The position numbers and the translations under genes were made by a program. From an uncultured Clostridia bacterium (GTDB lineage: Bacteria > Bacillota > Clostridia > TANB77 > CAG-508), in contig CAQYCU010000015.1 in NCBI GenBank assembly GCA_948919095.1, positions 1-28,255 on the forward strand: a DNA stretch of 28,255 bases. The letters are read 5' to 3'. Positions within the stretch are counted from its first letter, which is position 1, and the number at the start of each line of letters is the position of its first letter. Below the pieces are notes generated by a model. The model made no database searches, was not told where the DNA came from, and saw only the letters and a program-made list of their open reading frames with translations. Positions 7,460 to 16,407 of the stretch are shown in pieces.

Positions 7460-10400
7460 TTACTCAAATAAGTCCATAATCTCTTCCTTACTTAATTTAC
7501 TGATGAATGTTTCCTTTGTTGAAAGCATACTATCCGCAAGCTTTGCCTTCTTTTCTTGTAGATTATATATTTTTTCTTCAATTGAATTCTTTGTTATTAA
7601 TTTATATACTTGAACATTTCGCTTTTGTCCAATCCTGTATGTTCTATCTGTTGCCTGATTTTCAGCTGATAAATTCCACCAAGGGTCATAGTGAATTACC
7701 ATATCTGCTCCAATTAGATTAAGTCCTGTGCCACCAGCTTTTAATGATATTAGAAATACCTTAACATCATCATTGTCATTAAATTCATTTACTAAATCCA
7801 TTCTATCAGATACTTTAGTCTGTCCTGTTAACTTGAAATATTTTATACCTTGTTCCTTTAATTCACTTTCTATAAAAGGAAACATTGATGTATATACTGA
7901 AAATAATAATATCTTATGTCCACCAGAAACTGCATCTCTAATTATTTCAATACATTGATTTAATTTTTTGCTTTCGCCATTATAGTTTTCTATAAATAAG
8001 CTTGGATGACAACATATTTGACGCAAACGCATAAGTAGTGATAATATCTTCATTTGACTATTTTGAATACCATTTACCTCAATTTCATTTTTAGCTTCTT
8101 GTTTTGCGTTTTGCATATATGATAAATATAACTTTTGTTGTTCACCTTCCATCTCATTATTAAGAATTGTTATTGTTTTATCTGGTAATTCTGTCAATAC
8201 TTTTTCTTTTGCCCTTCTTAGTATAAATGGTTCAATTATAGTTTTTAGCCTGCCTAAAATATCCTCATTATTATCTTTTATTATCGGTGCTTCATAATGT
8301 GTTCTAAATTTTGTATATGAAAATAAATATCCTGGCATGATAAAGTCAAATATTGACCATAATTCTGAAAGTGAGTTTTCGATAGGTGTTCCAGTAAGAG
8401 CATATCTTGTTTGTCCTTTTATTTCTTTTATAGTTCTTGCATTTTTAGTGTTACTATTCTTGATATATTGTGCTTCATCTGCAATTATATATTTGAAAAT
8501 ATGGTTATTTTCTTTGTAAAATTCAATATCTCTTTTTAATAAATCATATGAAGTTATTGCTAAATCATAATCTTTTATATGTTTTATTTGTTTTTGCCTA
8601 TCTTCTAATTTTCCTGATATTACTATTGTCTTTAAAGTAGGTGTAAATTTCTTCGCTTCTTCTTGCCAGTTTAATGCTAGTGAACTTGGGCATATTACTA
8701 AACTTGGATTTCTTTTTTCTGTTCTTTCAACATAATCCATAATAACTGAAAGTAATTGAATTGTTTTTCCAAGTCCCATATCATCTGCTAAAATTCCGCC
8801 TAATTTATATTCATCAAGTGTCTTTAGCCAGTTGTATCCTATCTTTTGATATTCACGTAAATTAGCATTCAAGTTCTTTGGTATCTCATATTTATCAATA
8901 ATCTGTCTATTATATACATCATCAATTAAATTTTTGTATTCGTTAGTTTGCTTTATTACTATTTCATTTTGCTTTAATATCTTGTCTAAATATAAGCTTC
9001 TATAAATAGGTATACGTATCGTTCCTGTCGCAAGTTCCTTATAGCTAACATCAGCACTCTCTACTATTTTTTCAAGTGTATCTAATGTTTTATTTCCTTC
9101 TAAATCAATAAATTCTCCGTTTTTAAGCCTATAAAACTTTTTTCTTAACTTATAGCTTTTTAATATATTTTCTAGCTCTTCGTTACTAAAGTTCAATTCT
9201 GATATGTCTATATTTAATAAATCGTTTTCTATTTTTACACCAATCGTTTTTACTTTTGGCTCTCTAATCTGTCTATTTTTAAATTGTTCTGTTGCTAATA
9301 CTTCAAATTTAGATATAAAATTTTCTATATTATATTTTAAAAAATTATATATTTTTTCTTCATCTGCTAAAATCAATTTATTATTGGATGCATCTAGCAT
9401 AAATCCTGCATTTTTGAACATATCCAATGCTTTTGATTCTTCTATTGCGTTTCTTGGAATATCATTTTTAACATTTTCAAATGGATTAAATTCAATGTCT
9501 TTATATTGAAATTTTAAGTCAACTGTAATGTAATTTGATTTGTTTATATCAAGGAAAACTTTTACTATTAGCCTCTCTGGCATATATTTTTCTATTTCTT
9601 CTTTATCTACTTTATCAAGTAAAAATCGTTCTTTCATTGTTGGAAATATTACTGAATGAAAGTCAGCAAATTCATCTTTTTTGAATACTATTTCCTTTGT
9701 TAGATTTACTCTAAATATATTGATTAATTTTAATACTGTTTTTTCAAATTTCTTACTGCATCTATATATTTTGTTGTGCTGGAAAAAATATATATATTTT
9801 TTGCCTGGAATTACTGTGTAGTCAAATACGTCTGTGTCTGTTGTTATTATAAATTCTGAATTTCCTTTTTCTTTTATTTCAAATTTTATGTCTGGTTCGT
9901 TGTCAATAAATTTTAGTTCATTTTCCCCATATTCATTCTCAAAAATGCACGAACTATCTTTCATTGCTTCAAAAAAATCATCAAGTCCTGTGTTTGAAAG
10001 TACTATATATGAGGTGTTTAGTAAACTTGTATAAAATGTACTTGTGCTCTCATTTGCATACTTAATTATTTCTGCATATTTTAATATAAAGTCTAATATT
10101 TTTTGTGAGTCTTTGCTAAAAGCTTCTTTTGTATGTATAAATTCTAGCTTTAGTCCATATTTAAAGGTTTGGTTCTCTTGCATTTTGTCATAAAATTCGA
10201 CTAAATTCTTCAATTTATACATTTTTTTATCTTCATTTCCAATTTTAAAATCTACTTTTAATTCTTTCGAATTATAGTTATATATTAATCTTGGACTTAG
10301 TAATATGTCTCCTGTTGTATTCATTTTTATTTGTTCTTCATTTTGCTCTTCTTCATAAAATGAGCTTATCATTTGTCTATATATTCTATATTTCTCACTA

Positions 10401-10759
10401 TCTGCATTTGGTTGAACTATTTTTTCATTATTATTTATGTTAAATATTCTTTTATATTTTTCACTGCTATTTACTTCATATGCTGTTGCAAGTATGTGTT
10501 TGCAAGTTCCATAAGTAGATTCATAATCTGGACAGGTACAATTAACATTATTAAGTTCAGAGTTTTTAACTTCTATTTTCGTTTGATATTTGTCAAGTCT
10601 TCCTTCTACTTCGGCGTTTATTGTGTAGTTATTATTGTTTTCGTAATTAATCTTTTTTATTAAAACTTTTTCATTTTTATGTAATTCTTCTGCCTTTTCT
10701 AAAGTTTGCTCTGTAACATATGTTTTTAACTCTTTTAATATCCCCTCATTAACTAACAC
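7460..10759 (-). CDS. SNF2-family DNA helicase/translocase with SWIM zinc finger
   Basis: A 1099-residue Swi2/Snf2 ATPase. A SWIM zinc finger lies near the N-terminus, C74-x-C76-x9-C86-x-H88 (CTCPDYESTYGTCKH). A long bacterial SNF2-associated region (about 150-625) has no motif I recognise beyond that role. The ATPase core starts at LREYQKIGYNWL (about 634). Walker A is DDMGLGKT (K665), the Walker B box is DEAQ (761-764), and motif III is LTGTPIENSL (788-797). The second RecA domain has SLKAGGTGLNL and QATDRTYRIGQ (arginine fingers). These enzymes move on duplex DNA and remodel protein-DNA complexes; the specific role of this bacterial clade is unknown. The start is GTG, 8 bp after a strong GGAGGAG site. 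trmFO follows in the same operon. Confidence 0.93.
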   Translation of the reverse strand: MLVNEGILKELKTYVTEQTLEKAEELHKNEKVLIKKINYENNNNYTINAEVEGRLDKYQTKIEVKNSELNNVNCTCPDYESTYGTCKHILATAYEVNSSEKYKRIFNINNNEKIVQPNADSEKYRIYRQMISSFYEEEQNEEQIKMNTTGDILLSPRLIYNYNSKELKVDFKIGNEDKKMYKLKNLVEFYDKMQENQTFKYGLKLEFIHTKEAFSKDSQKILDFILKYAEIIKYANESTSTFYTSLLNTSYIVLSNTGLDDFFEAMKDSSCIFENEYGENELKFIDNEPDIKFEIKEKGNSEFIITTDTDVFDYTVIPGKKYIYFFQHNKIYRCSKKFEKTVLKLINIFRVNLTKEIVFKKDEFADFHSVIFPTMKERFLLDKVDKEEIEKYMPERLIVKVFLDINKSNYITVDLKFQYKDIEFNPFENVKNDIPRNAIEESKALDMFKNAGFMLDASNNKLILADEEKIYNFLKYNIENFISKFEVLATEQFKNRQIREPKVKTIGVKIENDLLNIDISELNFSNEELENILKSYKLRKKFYRLKNGEFIDLEGNKTLDTLEKIVESADVSYKELATGTIRIPIYRSLYLDKILKQNEIVIKQTNEYKNLIDDVYNRQIIDKYEIPKNLNANLREYQKIGYNWLKTLDEYKLGGILADDMGLGKTIQLLSVIMDYVERTEKRNPSLVICPSSLALNWQEEAKKFTPTLKTIVISGKLEDRQKQIKHIKDYDLAITSYDLLKRDIEFYKENNHIFKYIIADEAQYIKNSNTKNARTIKEIKGQTRYALTGTPIENSLSELWSIFDFIMPGYLFSYTKFRTHYEAPIIKDNNEDILGRLKTIIEPFILRRAKEKVLTELPDKTITILNNEMEGEQQKLYLSYMQNAKQEAKNEIEVNGIQNSQMKILSLLMRLRQICCHPSLFIENYNGESKKLNQCIEIIRDAVSGGHKILLFSVYTSMFPFIESELKEQGIKYFKLTGQTKVSDRMDLVNEFNDNDDVKVFLISLKAGGTGLNLIGADMVIHYDPWWNLSAENQATDRTYRIGQKRNVQVYKLITKNSIEEKIYNLQEKKAKLADSMLSTKETFISKLSKEEIMDLFE

Positions 10760-10842
10760 TTTTAATGCTCCTCCACTTATTTTATAAAATGTTGTATTTT
10801 ACCTATTATTATTTAAATAACATACTTCTTTATATGAAAATA

Positions 10843-10859
10843 GCTATTTTCTAAATAGC
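10843..10859 (-). terminator. Short hairpin upstream of the SNF2 gene
   Basis: GCTATTT / AAATAGC, a 7-bp stem with a 3-nt loop. On the minus strand it is followed by TATTTTCAT. The T tract is weak, so it could be a second terminator or simply local symmetry. The larger terminator at 10927-10961 lies before it. Confidence 0.35.
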
Positions 10860-10926
10860 AAATTTTCCTTTTAAACTTCGTTCTATTATATATTATTTTT
10901 TGTTTTTTTTCAAGTAATATAGTCAA

Positions 10927-10961
10927 AAAAATCATTGAATATATATACTTCAATGATTTTT
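10927..10961 (-). terminator. Strong terminator after the repeat-protein / remnant unit
   Basis: A 13-bp perfect stem, AAAAATCATTGAA / TTCAATGATTTTT, with a 9-nt loop. On the minus strand it is followed by TTTTTTGAC. It lies 29 bp after the stop codon of the gene remnant (10990) and probably ends the transcript that starts at the giant repeat gene. Confidence 0.85.
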
Positions 10962-10989
10962 ATATTTAATAATATTTATATATTTTTTC

Positions 10990-11410
10990 CTAATTGAATT
11001 TTTTTAGTTCATATTCTGTTTCGTCAAGCTCTGCAACATCTTCATCAGTTATTACATTAAATTTATATTCATAAGTTGCAATTTCATCTCTTATATTTCC
11101 ATTTTCATTTATTGTTTTTACATTTTGATTAATGCGGGCTTTTTATTGTTTGGTACTCTAGTTATTAGACCTGTACTTTTTATTATTTTACCTGTTGAAG
11201 TAATGCAGATTGTTAGTCCTGGTTCTAAATCTAAAAAAAGATTTTTCGCTGTATCCCCAACTATATAATAAATCCGTATTATCATCAACTTTAAAATAAT
11301 ATTTTTTTCTATGTTCTATATCATTTATTTCTAATCCTTTTACATATATATAAATATTTTCATTTTTTTCTTCTATCTTTCCTGTAATAACTCCATTTGT
11401 ATTTCTTTTA
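10990..11410 (-). pseudogene. Frameshifted remnant of a small beta-rich protein gene
   Basis: Three minus-strand frames join into one plausible protein. The first reads GVITGKIEEKNENIYIYVKG and continues to KYYFKVDDNTDLLY (about 11400-11255). The second reads YIVGDTAKNLFLDLEPGLTI, ITSTGKIIKSTGLITRVPNN and KKPALI (to about 11140). The third reads NQNVKTINENGNIRDEIATY and ends DETEYELKKFN with a TAG at 10990. The pattern (G-I strand, acidic F-V strand, L-x-x-G turn, V-x-x-T/S-G-x-I) resembles short DUF3221-like beta-barrel proteins, which are often exported; this match is from memory. No start or signal peptide remains: upstream, this frame runs out of phase through the preceding small gene. 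At least two frameshifts and a lost 5' end make it a pseudogene unless the sequence contains errors. Confidence 0.55.
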
Positions 11411-11657
11411 TACTCAATCCATACTTTTTGAATTCTTCTATTTTTCTTTTTAATGCTACTTGTGTTTCTAAAAATATTTTTATATTGTTTATCATAAGCC
11501 AATAAATACATTTTATATTTTCAGAATACAAATAATTTATTGTGTTTTCTACAAACTGGCTATTTTTTGATAAAAATTCACATATTTCTACACTATAATT
11601 CTTTTTAATTTTTTCTATTTGCTCATCTGTAATTCCATATTTTTTTAAATATTCCAT
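11373..11657 (-). CDS. Small helical protein with repeats like those of its giant neighbour
   Basis: A 94-residue protein of unknown function. It is all-helical by inspection, with the recurring pattern KKYGITDEQIEKI, SENIKCIYWLMINNIKIFLE and KKYGLSIKEIQMEL. Each has a Gly-Ile/Leu-Ser/Thr turn followed by an amphipathic helix, spaced about 30-38 residues apart. This is the same general design as the 1462-residue protein encoded 89 bp upstream, and no terminator lies between them, so they may be cotranscribed. A GAAAGGAAA ribosome binding site precedes the ATG. The C-terminus (QMELLQER) stops abruptly, and another gene's remnant begins in a different frame within its last bases. It may therefore be 3'-truncated. 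Confidence 0.6.
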   Translation of the reverse strand: MEYLKKYGITDEQIEKIKKNYSVEICEFLSKNSQFVENTINYLYSENIKCIYWLMINNIKIFLETQVALKRKIEEFKKYGLSIKEIQMELLQER

Positions 11658-11746
11658 TTATTTTCCTTTCACTTATCGCCATCTGGCTTTTTGAAATGAA
11701 ATTTACGTTTGACATTTTTTTATATTATATTATTATACTGTGTTAT

Positions 11747-14700
11747 CTACATGTCAAAGTCTTCTGTATCAAACCCTGACTGTCCATCTTCAAACATTGG
11801 TATTTCGTCATCCTCTTCATATTCGCCTCTATTAAACTCAAAGCCACCTCTTATTTCATTTTCTCTTACAATTCCTTTTTGTATCATCTTTTTTCTTATG
11901 CTAGCTATATTTTCTAAAACTTCATCTTCGTCCATTCCAAAGCTTTCTGCAATTTTAGAATATAAATCATCTGCTTCACCTTCTTCTATAAGTCTAATCA
12001 TATATTCCATAATCTCTGTTTCATCTTGTGAAAATTCGGCTTTTTCGTAATCAACAAGTTCTCTTAGTTCTTCACCTGGTTCATATGCATTTTCACCATT
12101 CACATCATGCGAATATTCATTATCTTTTATAACTTCTTTTCCATCCCTTACAAATCTTTGTGTTATTGATATTGTTCTATTTTGGTCAACTACTGAATAT
12201 AGATATTTTGATGCTCTACTTACTATTGAACCTCTTAGCGCGCTAGGATAGTCTTGTAAATTCTCTACCAAGTTTCCACATTTGTTCATAATTATTTCCA
12301 TTGCTAATCCTGCAAGCTCGTCTTTATCTGGTGTTTGCCTAGTCTGTAAATATCTTCTTGCTGCAATATCTGCAAGTTTTAGAACTTCCTCAGCATGTTC
12401 TTCTAAGTAATCTCTATCTATTGGCTTTGGTGGTCCAATATATACGCTTTTTCCTTGCATTATTCTTTCATAGTACAAGTCAGAAATACCGTTTTTTCTT
12501 TTCCTCATACTGCCATACATTCCACTGCACATTACACCATCAACAAATTCTCTAACAGTTATATTTTTTGCTTCGCAAAGACTTTCTACTTCTTCCCTTG
12601 TATAGTGTTTTCCCATCATTCCCATTAGTCGCATATATTTTCTAACTTTTTTTACTTGATTATTTCTGTCTTCTAGATTAGTTGTTTCAGAAAATACGTC
12701 TTCTATTTTTATTCCTAATTTTCCATCATCTCTTACACTACTTTTAAGTTCTTTTGCAATAGTTTCATCTGGTACTTTGTTTCTTTTCATCAAATCAACA
12801 ATTTCTCCTAGTCTTTTTTCTGTTGTGTATGATAATATACCAATGTTTTCTTCTATTGGAAGTCCTTCTGCAACTAATATATCAAGCATTCCATCCATTT
12901 CATCAATATCTACTTTAACTATTGCATTTAAATTATTATTAAGTGCTCTTCTTAAATCTACATTATGATTTTTTAGTTTGGTTATAAATGCTTCAACTTT
13001 AGGACTTTTAACTAAGGCTAAAAATGATAAAGCTCTCTCAATACTACTTGTTCTTACTTTTTCATTTTGTAACAGAGTTAATGTTTTGTCTACATCTTTT
13101 GCATCTCCCGCACTTAGTGCTGATAAACAATTTTCAATAGCATCTAATCCTATGTTGTGTTTTCTTACTGCTTTTGCTACTTCTTTCATAGTTTCAAAAT
13201 CATTTGCCCCAGTTATTGATAAACAATTCAATATTGCTTCTCTACTTATTCCTAAGCTTTCAATTTCTACTAAATTTCTTTCTATTCTTTCTGGGTCTTT
13301 TGTCATAAGTAAAATCATACAATCTTCAATATTTATTCCATGGTTTGTAGCTATCTCTAGTACTCTTGTAACTGTTTTTTCGTTTCCGTATGCTAGTAAT
13401 GATAAACAATTTTTAACCGCTTCTTCTTTTATTTCATTATCATGTAATACTTTTAATATTGCTGTCATTTCTTCTGGTGTGTTCCTTGTTACAACTGATA
13501 TACATCCATCTATAGCATCGATTGGAATTTTATAATATTCATTGTTTTGTAATACATTTAATCTTGCTTCTACATCATCTGCTCTTGACGCTGATAATGA
13601 ATTTAAGGCATTTTGAATTGATTCTAAAGTTATTCCACTATTTATTAATATTGTTAGTGTTCTATCAACCTCATCTACTTTTGCTTTCCCTAATCCTGAT
13701 ATTGCATTTTCTATTGCTTCATGACTGATATAATGTTTTTCATAAGCATTAAGCACTTTATTAACTTTGTCCTTTTTTACATATCCCTCTGCTAATAATT
13801 TTAAAGAATCTTCTATTGTTTTTTGACTTATTTTATGTGCTTTTAATGTTGTTAACATATCATCTACATCTGTTGAAATATTTCTTATTAAAGGTTTTAA
13901 TGCTCCTTCAATGGTTCCTTTACTTATTTCATGTTTTTTTAGAACATTTACTATATCAATTATGTTGCTTCCTTTATGTGTAGACATTAGTCGCAAGCAT
14001 CCATCTATTGTATCATAGTCTAGGTTGTATTCTTTTAAGGTTGTGAATATTTCTTCTATTTCCTTTGATTTTTCAAATGCAACTATTACTAAATATTCTT
14101 CAAGTTTTTCCTGACTTATATTATTGTCCTTAAATACTTTTAATATTGCTTTTATTTCGTCTACCTCATTGTTCCACAATATTAACATACAACTTTCTAC
14201 TGCACTTGGTCCTATTTCATAATATCCATTTGTTTTTAAATTATTAAGCTTATCTTGTACATCTTGTGAGTTAGCTTCTGATAATAGGTTTATATTTTTT
14301 TCAACTGCTTCTAAAGTTACCCCATAACCTAGCACTGCTGTAAGTGTATCATCTACTTCATCTGCCCTTACACTATTTAAATGTGGTATGGTTCTTTCAA
14401 TTGTTTCTTGGCTTATTCCATGTTTTTCATATGCAGTAAAGGTTTGGTCAATTCTCCTAGGACTTACATTTAATTTTACTAATTGTCTTAAAGAGGCTTC
14501 TATTAGTTGATGACTTATGTTATGCTTTTCAAGTACTGTAAGTACTCCCTCTGTTACTTCTGGTCTACTATTTAAAAGCTCATCTATTGCATACTTTCCT
14601 GTTGCTTTACTTATGTCATGATTTTCTAATGATTTTACAATAGATATTATTTCTTTTCCTCTTGCTGTTGCCATTAGTTTTAAACATCTATTTTTAGTTT

Positions 14701-16135
14701 CATCATTTACTTCATATTCTTTTAGTCCCGCAAAAATAAAATTCATCTCGTCTGCTGTATTTTTCAAAAGAATTTCTATTGCATTTATTGTTCCTATTAT
14801 TGGAACTCCATAATACTCATTTCCTTGCAATACATCTATTCTTTTTTGTAATTCGTCTATATCTATTTTGGCTATTCTAGGCATAGAATTCGTAATTTTA
14901 TCTAAGTCTATGCCTTGATTAGCTAGCATTATTAACCTTTCGTCTAATTGTTTTGATTTTCTTGCTAATAGGTAAGGTAATAAGCCTTGCTTTGTTTGTT
15001 GATTTGTGTTAGCTGTATCTATTGAATTTAAAGTTTTTTGTACTTGATTTCCCTTTTTGGTAAAAATTAAATTCAATGATGTTTTCATTGTTTCTTCACT
15101 TGGACTATATTGTTCTAATCGAGTAAGGCTATCCTCAATTTCTGTTGATATTTTTACTGCATTTTCTAATAAATTTTCCAAATTTTCTTGAACTACTTCT
15201 CTACTTATGCTATGTTTTTCTAATGATTCAAATATATCATTTATTGCTTTCCATTTATGGGCTGATACTAAGTTTAAATAGCTTTCTCTAGCATTGTCGC
15301 TGACACTATATTGTCTTAAATATGTATATACTTTATTTATTTGTTGTGAATTTTGTTGAATTATAGGATCTCTTTCTATTGTATCAAGTTCAACTCCACA
15401 GTTTATTAGTGTTATAATACTTTCATCTACTGATTTAAGTTTTCCTGCTATTACATCTGATAATAACCTTTCTTTCATTTCTTGGCTTATGTTTGATTTT
15501 TTTAATTCTCCTGCTGTTTCTTTTATAAATTGTCCTTTTTTGTCGTATATTAATTTTAAACAATTTTTTATTGTATCTTCATTAAAATTATATTCATCTA
15601 TATCTACAAGTACGTCTTCAATTTCATCTGCTTTTCTTTTTGCTAAAAGTAGTAATAATATATGTTCATCTAAAAGATTAGCTCTAATTCTATGGTTTTC
15701 TAAAGTTGTAAGTATTTTATCTATTTCATCTGCTTCATTTTCCATTAGTAAAGTTAAGCAACTATTTATTTGCTCCATAGATACATTATGTCCTTTAAGA
15801 ACTTGCATTATTGCTTGCATTTTGTCTTTTTTTCCTCTTGCTAATATTATCAAGCGGTTTTCAATTCCTTCTTGGCTTATTCCTAAGTCTGCTGTTAATG
15901 TTTTATAATTATCTCTTATATTGTCGTCACTTCCTGATATTAGTACTGCTATTCCATCTATGATTTTATCTTTGTCAATTTTTAGCTCTTCTAATAATTG
16001 TAGTCTAGTATGTAATTTTTCAACTTTTCCCTTATTTAAAACACTACTTATTTGTCCATTTAAAGCTCTTTGTACTTGTTCTTCTGTGTAATTTTCCTCT
16101 CTTAGACATACTATTAATTCTTCTTTACTTATCAT
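11747..16135 (-). CDS. Giant alpha-helical repeat protein (about thirty 32-residue repeats) with sigma-factor-like C-terminal domain
   Basis: I know no name for this 1462-residue protein. From about residue 86 to 1110 it consists of two-helix repeats, most exactly 32 residues long, with an approximate consensus I-S-x-E-x-I-E-x-x-L-x-x-L, six or seven variable residues, E-V/I-x-x-x-L-x-x-L-x-x-H-N/G. Examples begin at 86, 118, 184, 216, 278 and 377. The layout resembles the superhelical repeats of mTERF and TAL-effector proteins (resemblance only). The last 300 residues differ. About 1240-1325 (LADIAARRYL, DKDELAGLAMEIIMNKCGN, ALRGSIVSRASKYLYS) recalls sigma-70 region 2, and about 1368-1420 (MIRLIEEGEADDLYSKIAES, GMDEDEVLENIASIRKKM) recalls region 4. 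The tail is acidic. There is no signal peptide, so it is predicted cytosolic. An AAGG site lies 7 bp before the ATG. Confidence 0.75.
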   Translation of the reverse strand: MISKEELIVCLREENYTEEQVQRALNGQISSVLNKGKVEKLHTRLQLLEELKIDKDKIIDGIAVLISGSDDNIRDNYKTLTADLGISQEGIENRLIILARGKKDKMQAIMQVLKGHNVSMEQINSCLTLLMENEADEIDKILTTLENHRIRANLLDEHILLLLLAKRKADEIEDVLVDIDEYNFNEDTIKNCLKLIYDKKGQFIKETAGELKKSNISQEMKERLLSDVIAGKLKSVDESIITLINCGVELDTIERDPIIQQNSQQINKVYTYLRQYSVSDNARESYLNLVSAHKWKAINDIFESLEKHSISREVVQENLENLLENAVKISTEIEDSLTRLEQYSPSEETMKTSLNLIFTKKGNQVQKTLNSIDTANTNQQTKQGLLPYLLARKSKQLDERLIMLANQGIDLDKITNSMPRIAKIDIDELQKRIDVLQGNEYYGVPIIGTINAIEILLKNTADEMNFIFAGLKEYEVNDETKNRCLKLMATARGKEIISIVKSLENHDISKATGKYAIDELLNSRPEVTEGVLTVLEKHNISHQLIEASLRQLVKLNVSPRRIDQTFTAYEKHGISQETIERTIPHLNSVRADEVDDTLTAVLGYGVTLEAVEKNINLLSEANSQDVQDKLNNLKTNGYYEIGPSAVESCMLILWNNEVDEIKAILKVFKDNNISQEKLEEYLVIVAFEKSKEIEEIFTTLKEYNLDYDTIDGCLRLMSTHKGSNIIDIVNVLKKHEISKGTIEGALKPLIRNISTDVDDMLTTLKAHKISQKTIEDSLKLLAEGYVKKDKVNKVLNAYEKHYISHEAIENAISGLGKAKVDEVDRTLTILINSGITLESIQNALNSLSASRADDVEARLNVLQNNEYYKIPIDAIDGCISVVTRNTPEEMTAILKVLHDNEIKEEAVKNCLSLLAYGNEKTVTRVLEIATNHGINIEDCMILLMTKDPERIERNLVEIESLGISREAILNCLSITGANDFETMKEVAKAVRKHNIGLDAIENCLSALSAGDAKDVDKTLTLLQNEKVRTSSIERALSFLALVKSPKVEAFITKLKNHNVDLRRALNNNLNAIVKVDIDEMDGMLDILVAEGLPIEENIGILSYTTEKRLGEIVDLMKRNKVPDETIAKELKSSVRDDGKLGIKIEDVFSETTNLEDRNNQVKKVRKYMRLMGMMGKHYTREEVESLCEAKNITVREFVDGVMCSGMYGSMRKRKNGISDLYYERIMQGKSVYIGPPKPIDRDYLEEHAEEVLKLADIAARRYLQTRQTPDKDELAGLAMEIIMNKCGNLVENLQDYPSALRGSIVSRASKYLYSVVDQNRTISITQRFVRDGKEVIKDNEYSHDVNGENAYEPGEELRELVDYEKAEFSQDETEIMEYMIRLIEEGEADDLYSKIAESFGMDEDEVLENIASIRKKMIQKGIVRENEIRGGFEFNRGEYEEDDEIPMFEDGQSGFDTEDFDM

Positions 16136-16353
16136 AAAATACCTTAAACTTTCTTTTTATATTTATTTAAATTGTATTAATTGTAATTTAAAAATTAATA
16201 CGTGTTTCGACATTTTCTCTTATTATCCCTTTTTATTTTACCATATTTTTGTAGATAAAGTAAAGGTTTTTGCGTAATTTTTCGATGTTTTCGTAAATTA
16301 TTGATTTAAAATTCTCTACTATTAATTTGAAGTTTTACTTCTTAGTTAGCAAA

Positions 16354-16388
16354 AACACTACTTTACCATATATTGATAAAGTAGTGTT
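16354..16388 (-). terminator. Terminator of the por operon
   Basis: A 12-bp perfect stem AACACTACTTTA / TAAAGTAGTGTT with an 11-nt loop. On the minus strand it is followed by TTTTTGC, 19 bp after the porB stop codon. Confidence 0.9.
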
Positions 16389-16407
16389 CTTATTTATTTA
16401 ATATTTT

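Noticed and set aside
12978..13535. 185-codon plus-strand open frame and several others across 11700-16000
   Set aside because: They are antisense shadows of the repeat protein; the regular repeats keep stop codons out of the opposite frame.
11747..16135. CRISPR-like or simple DNA tandem repeat
   Set aside because: The periodicity is at the protein level (32 residues) with strongly diverged DNA; no identical DNA repeats or spacers were seen.
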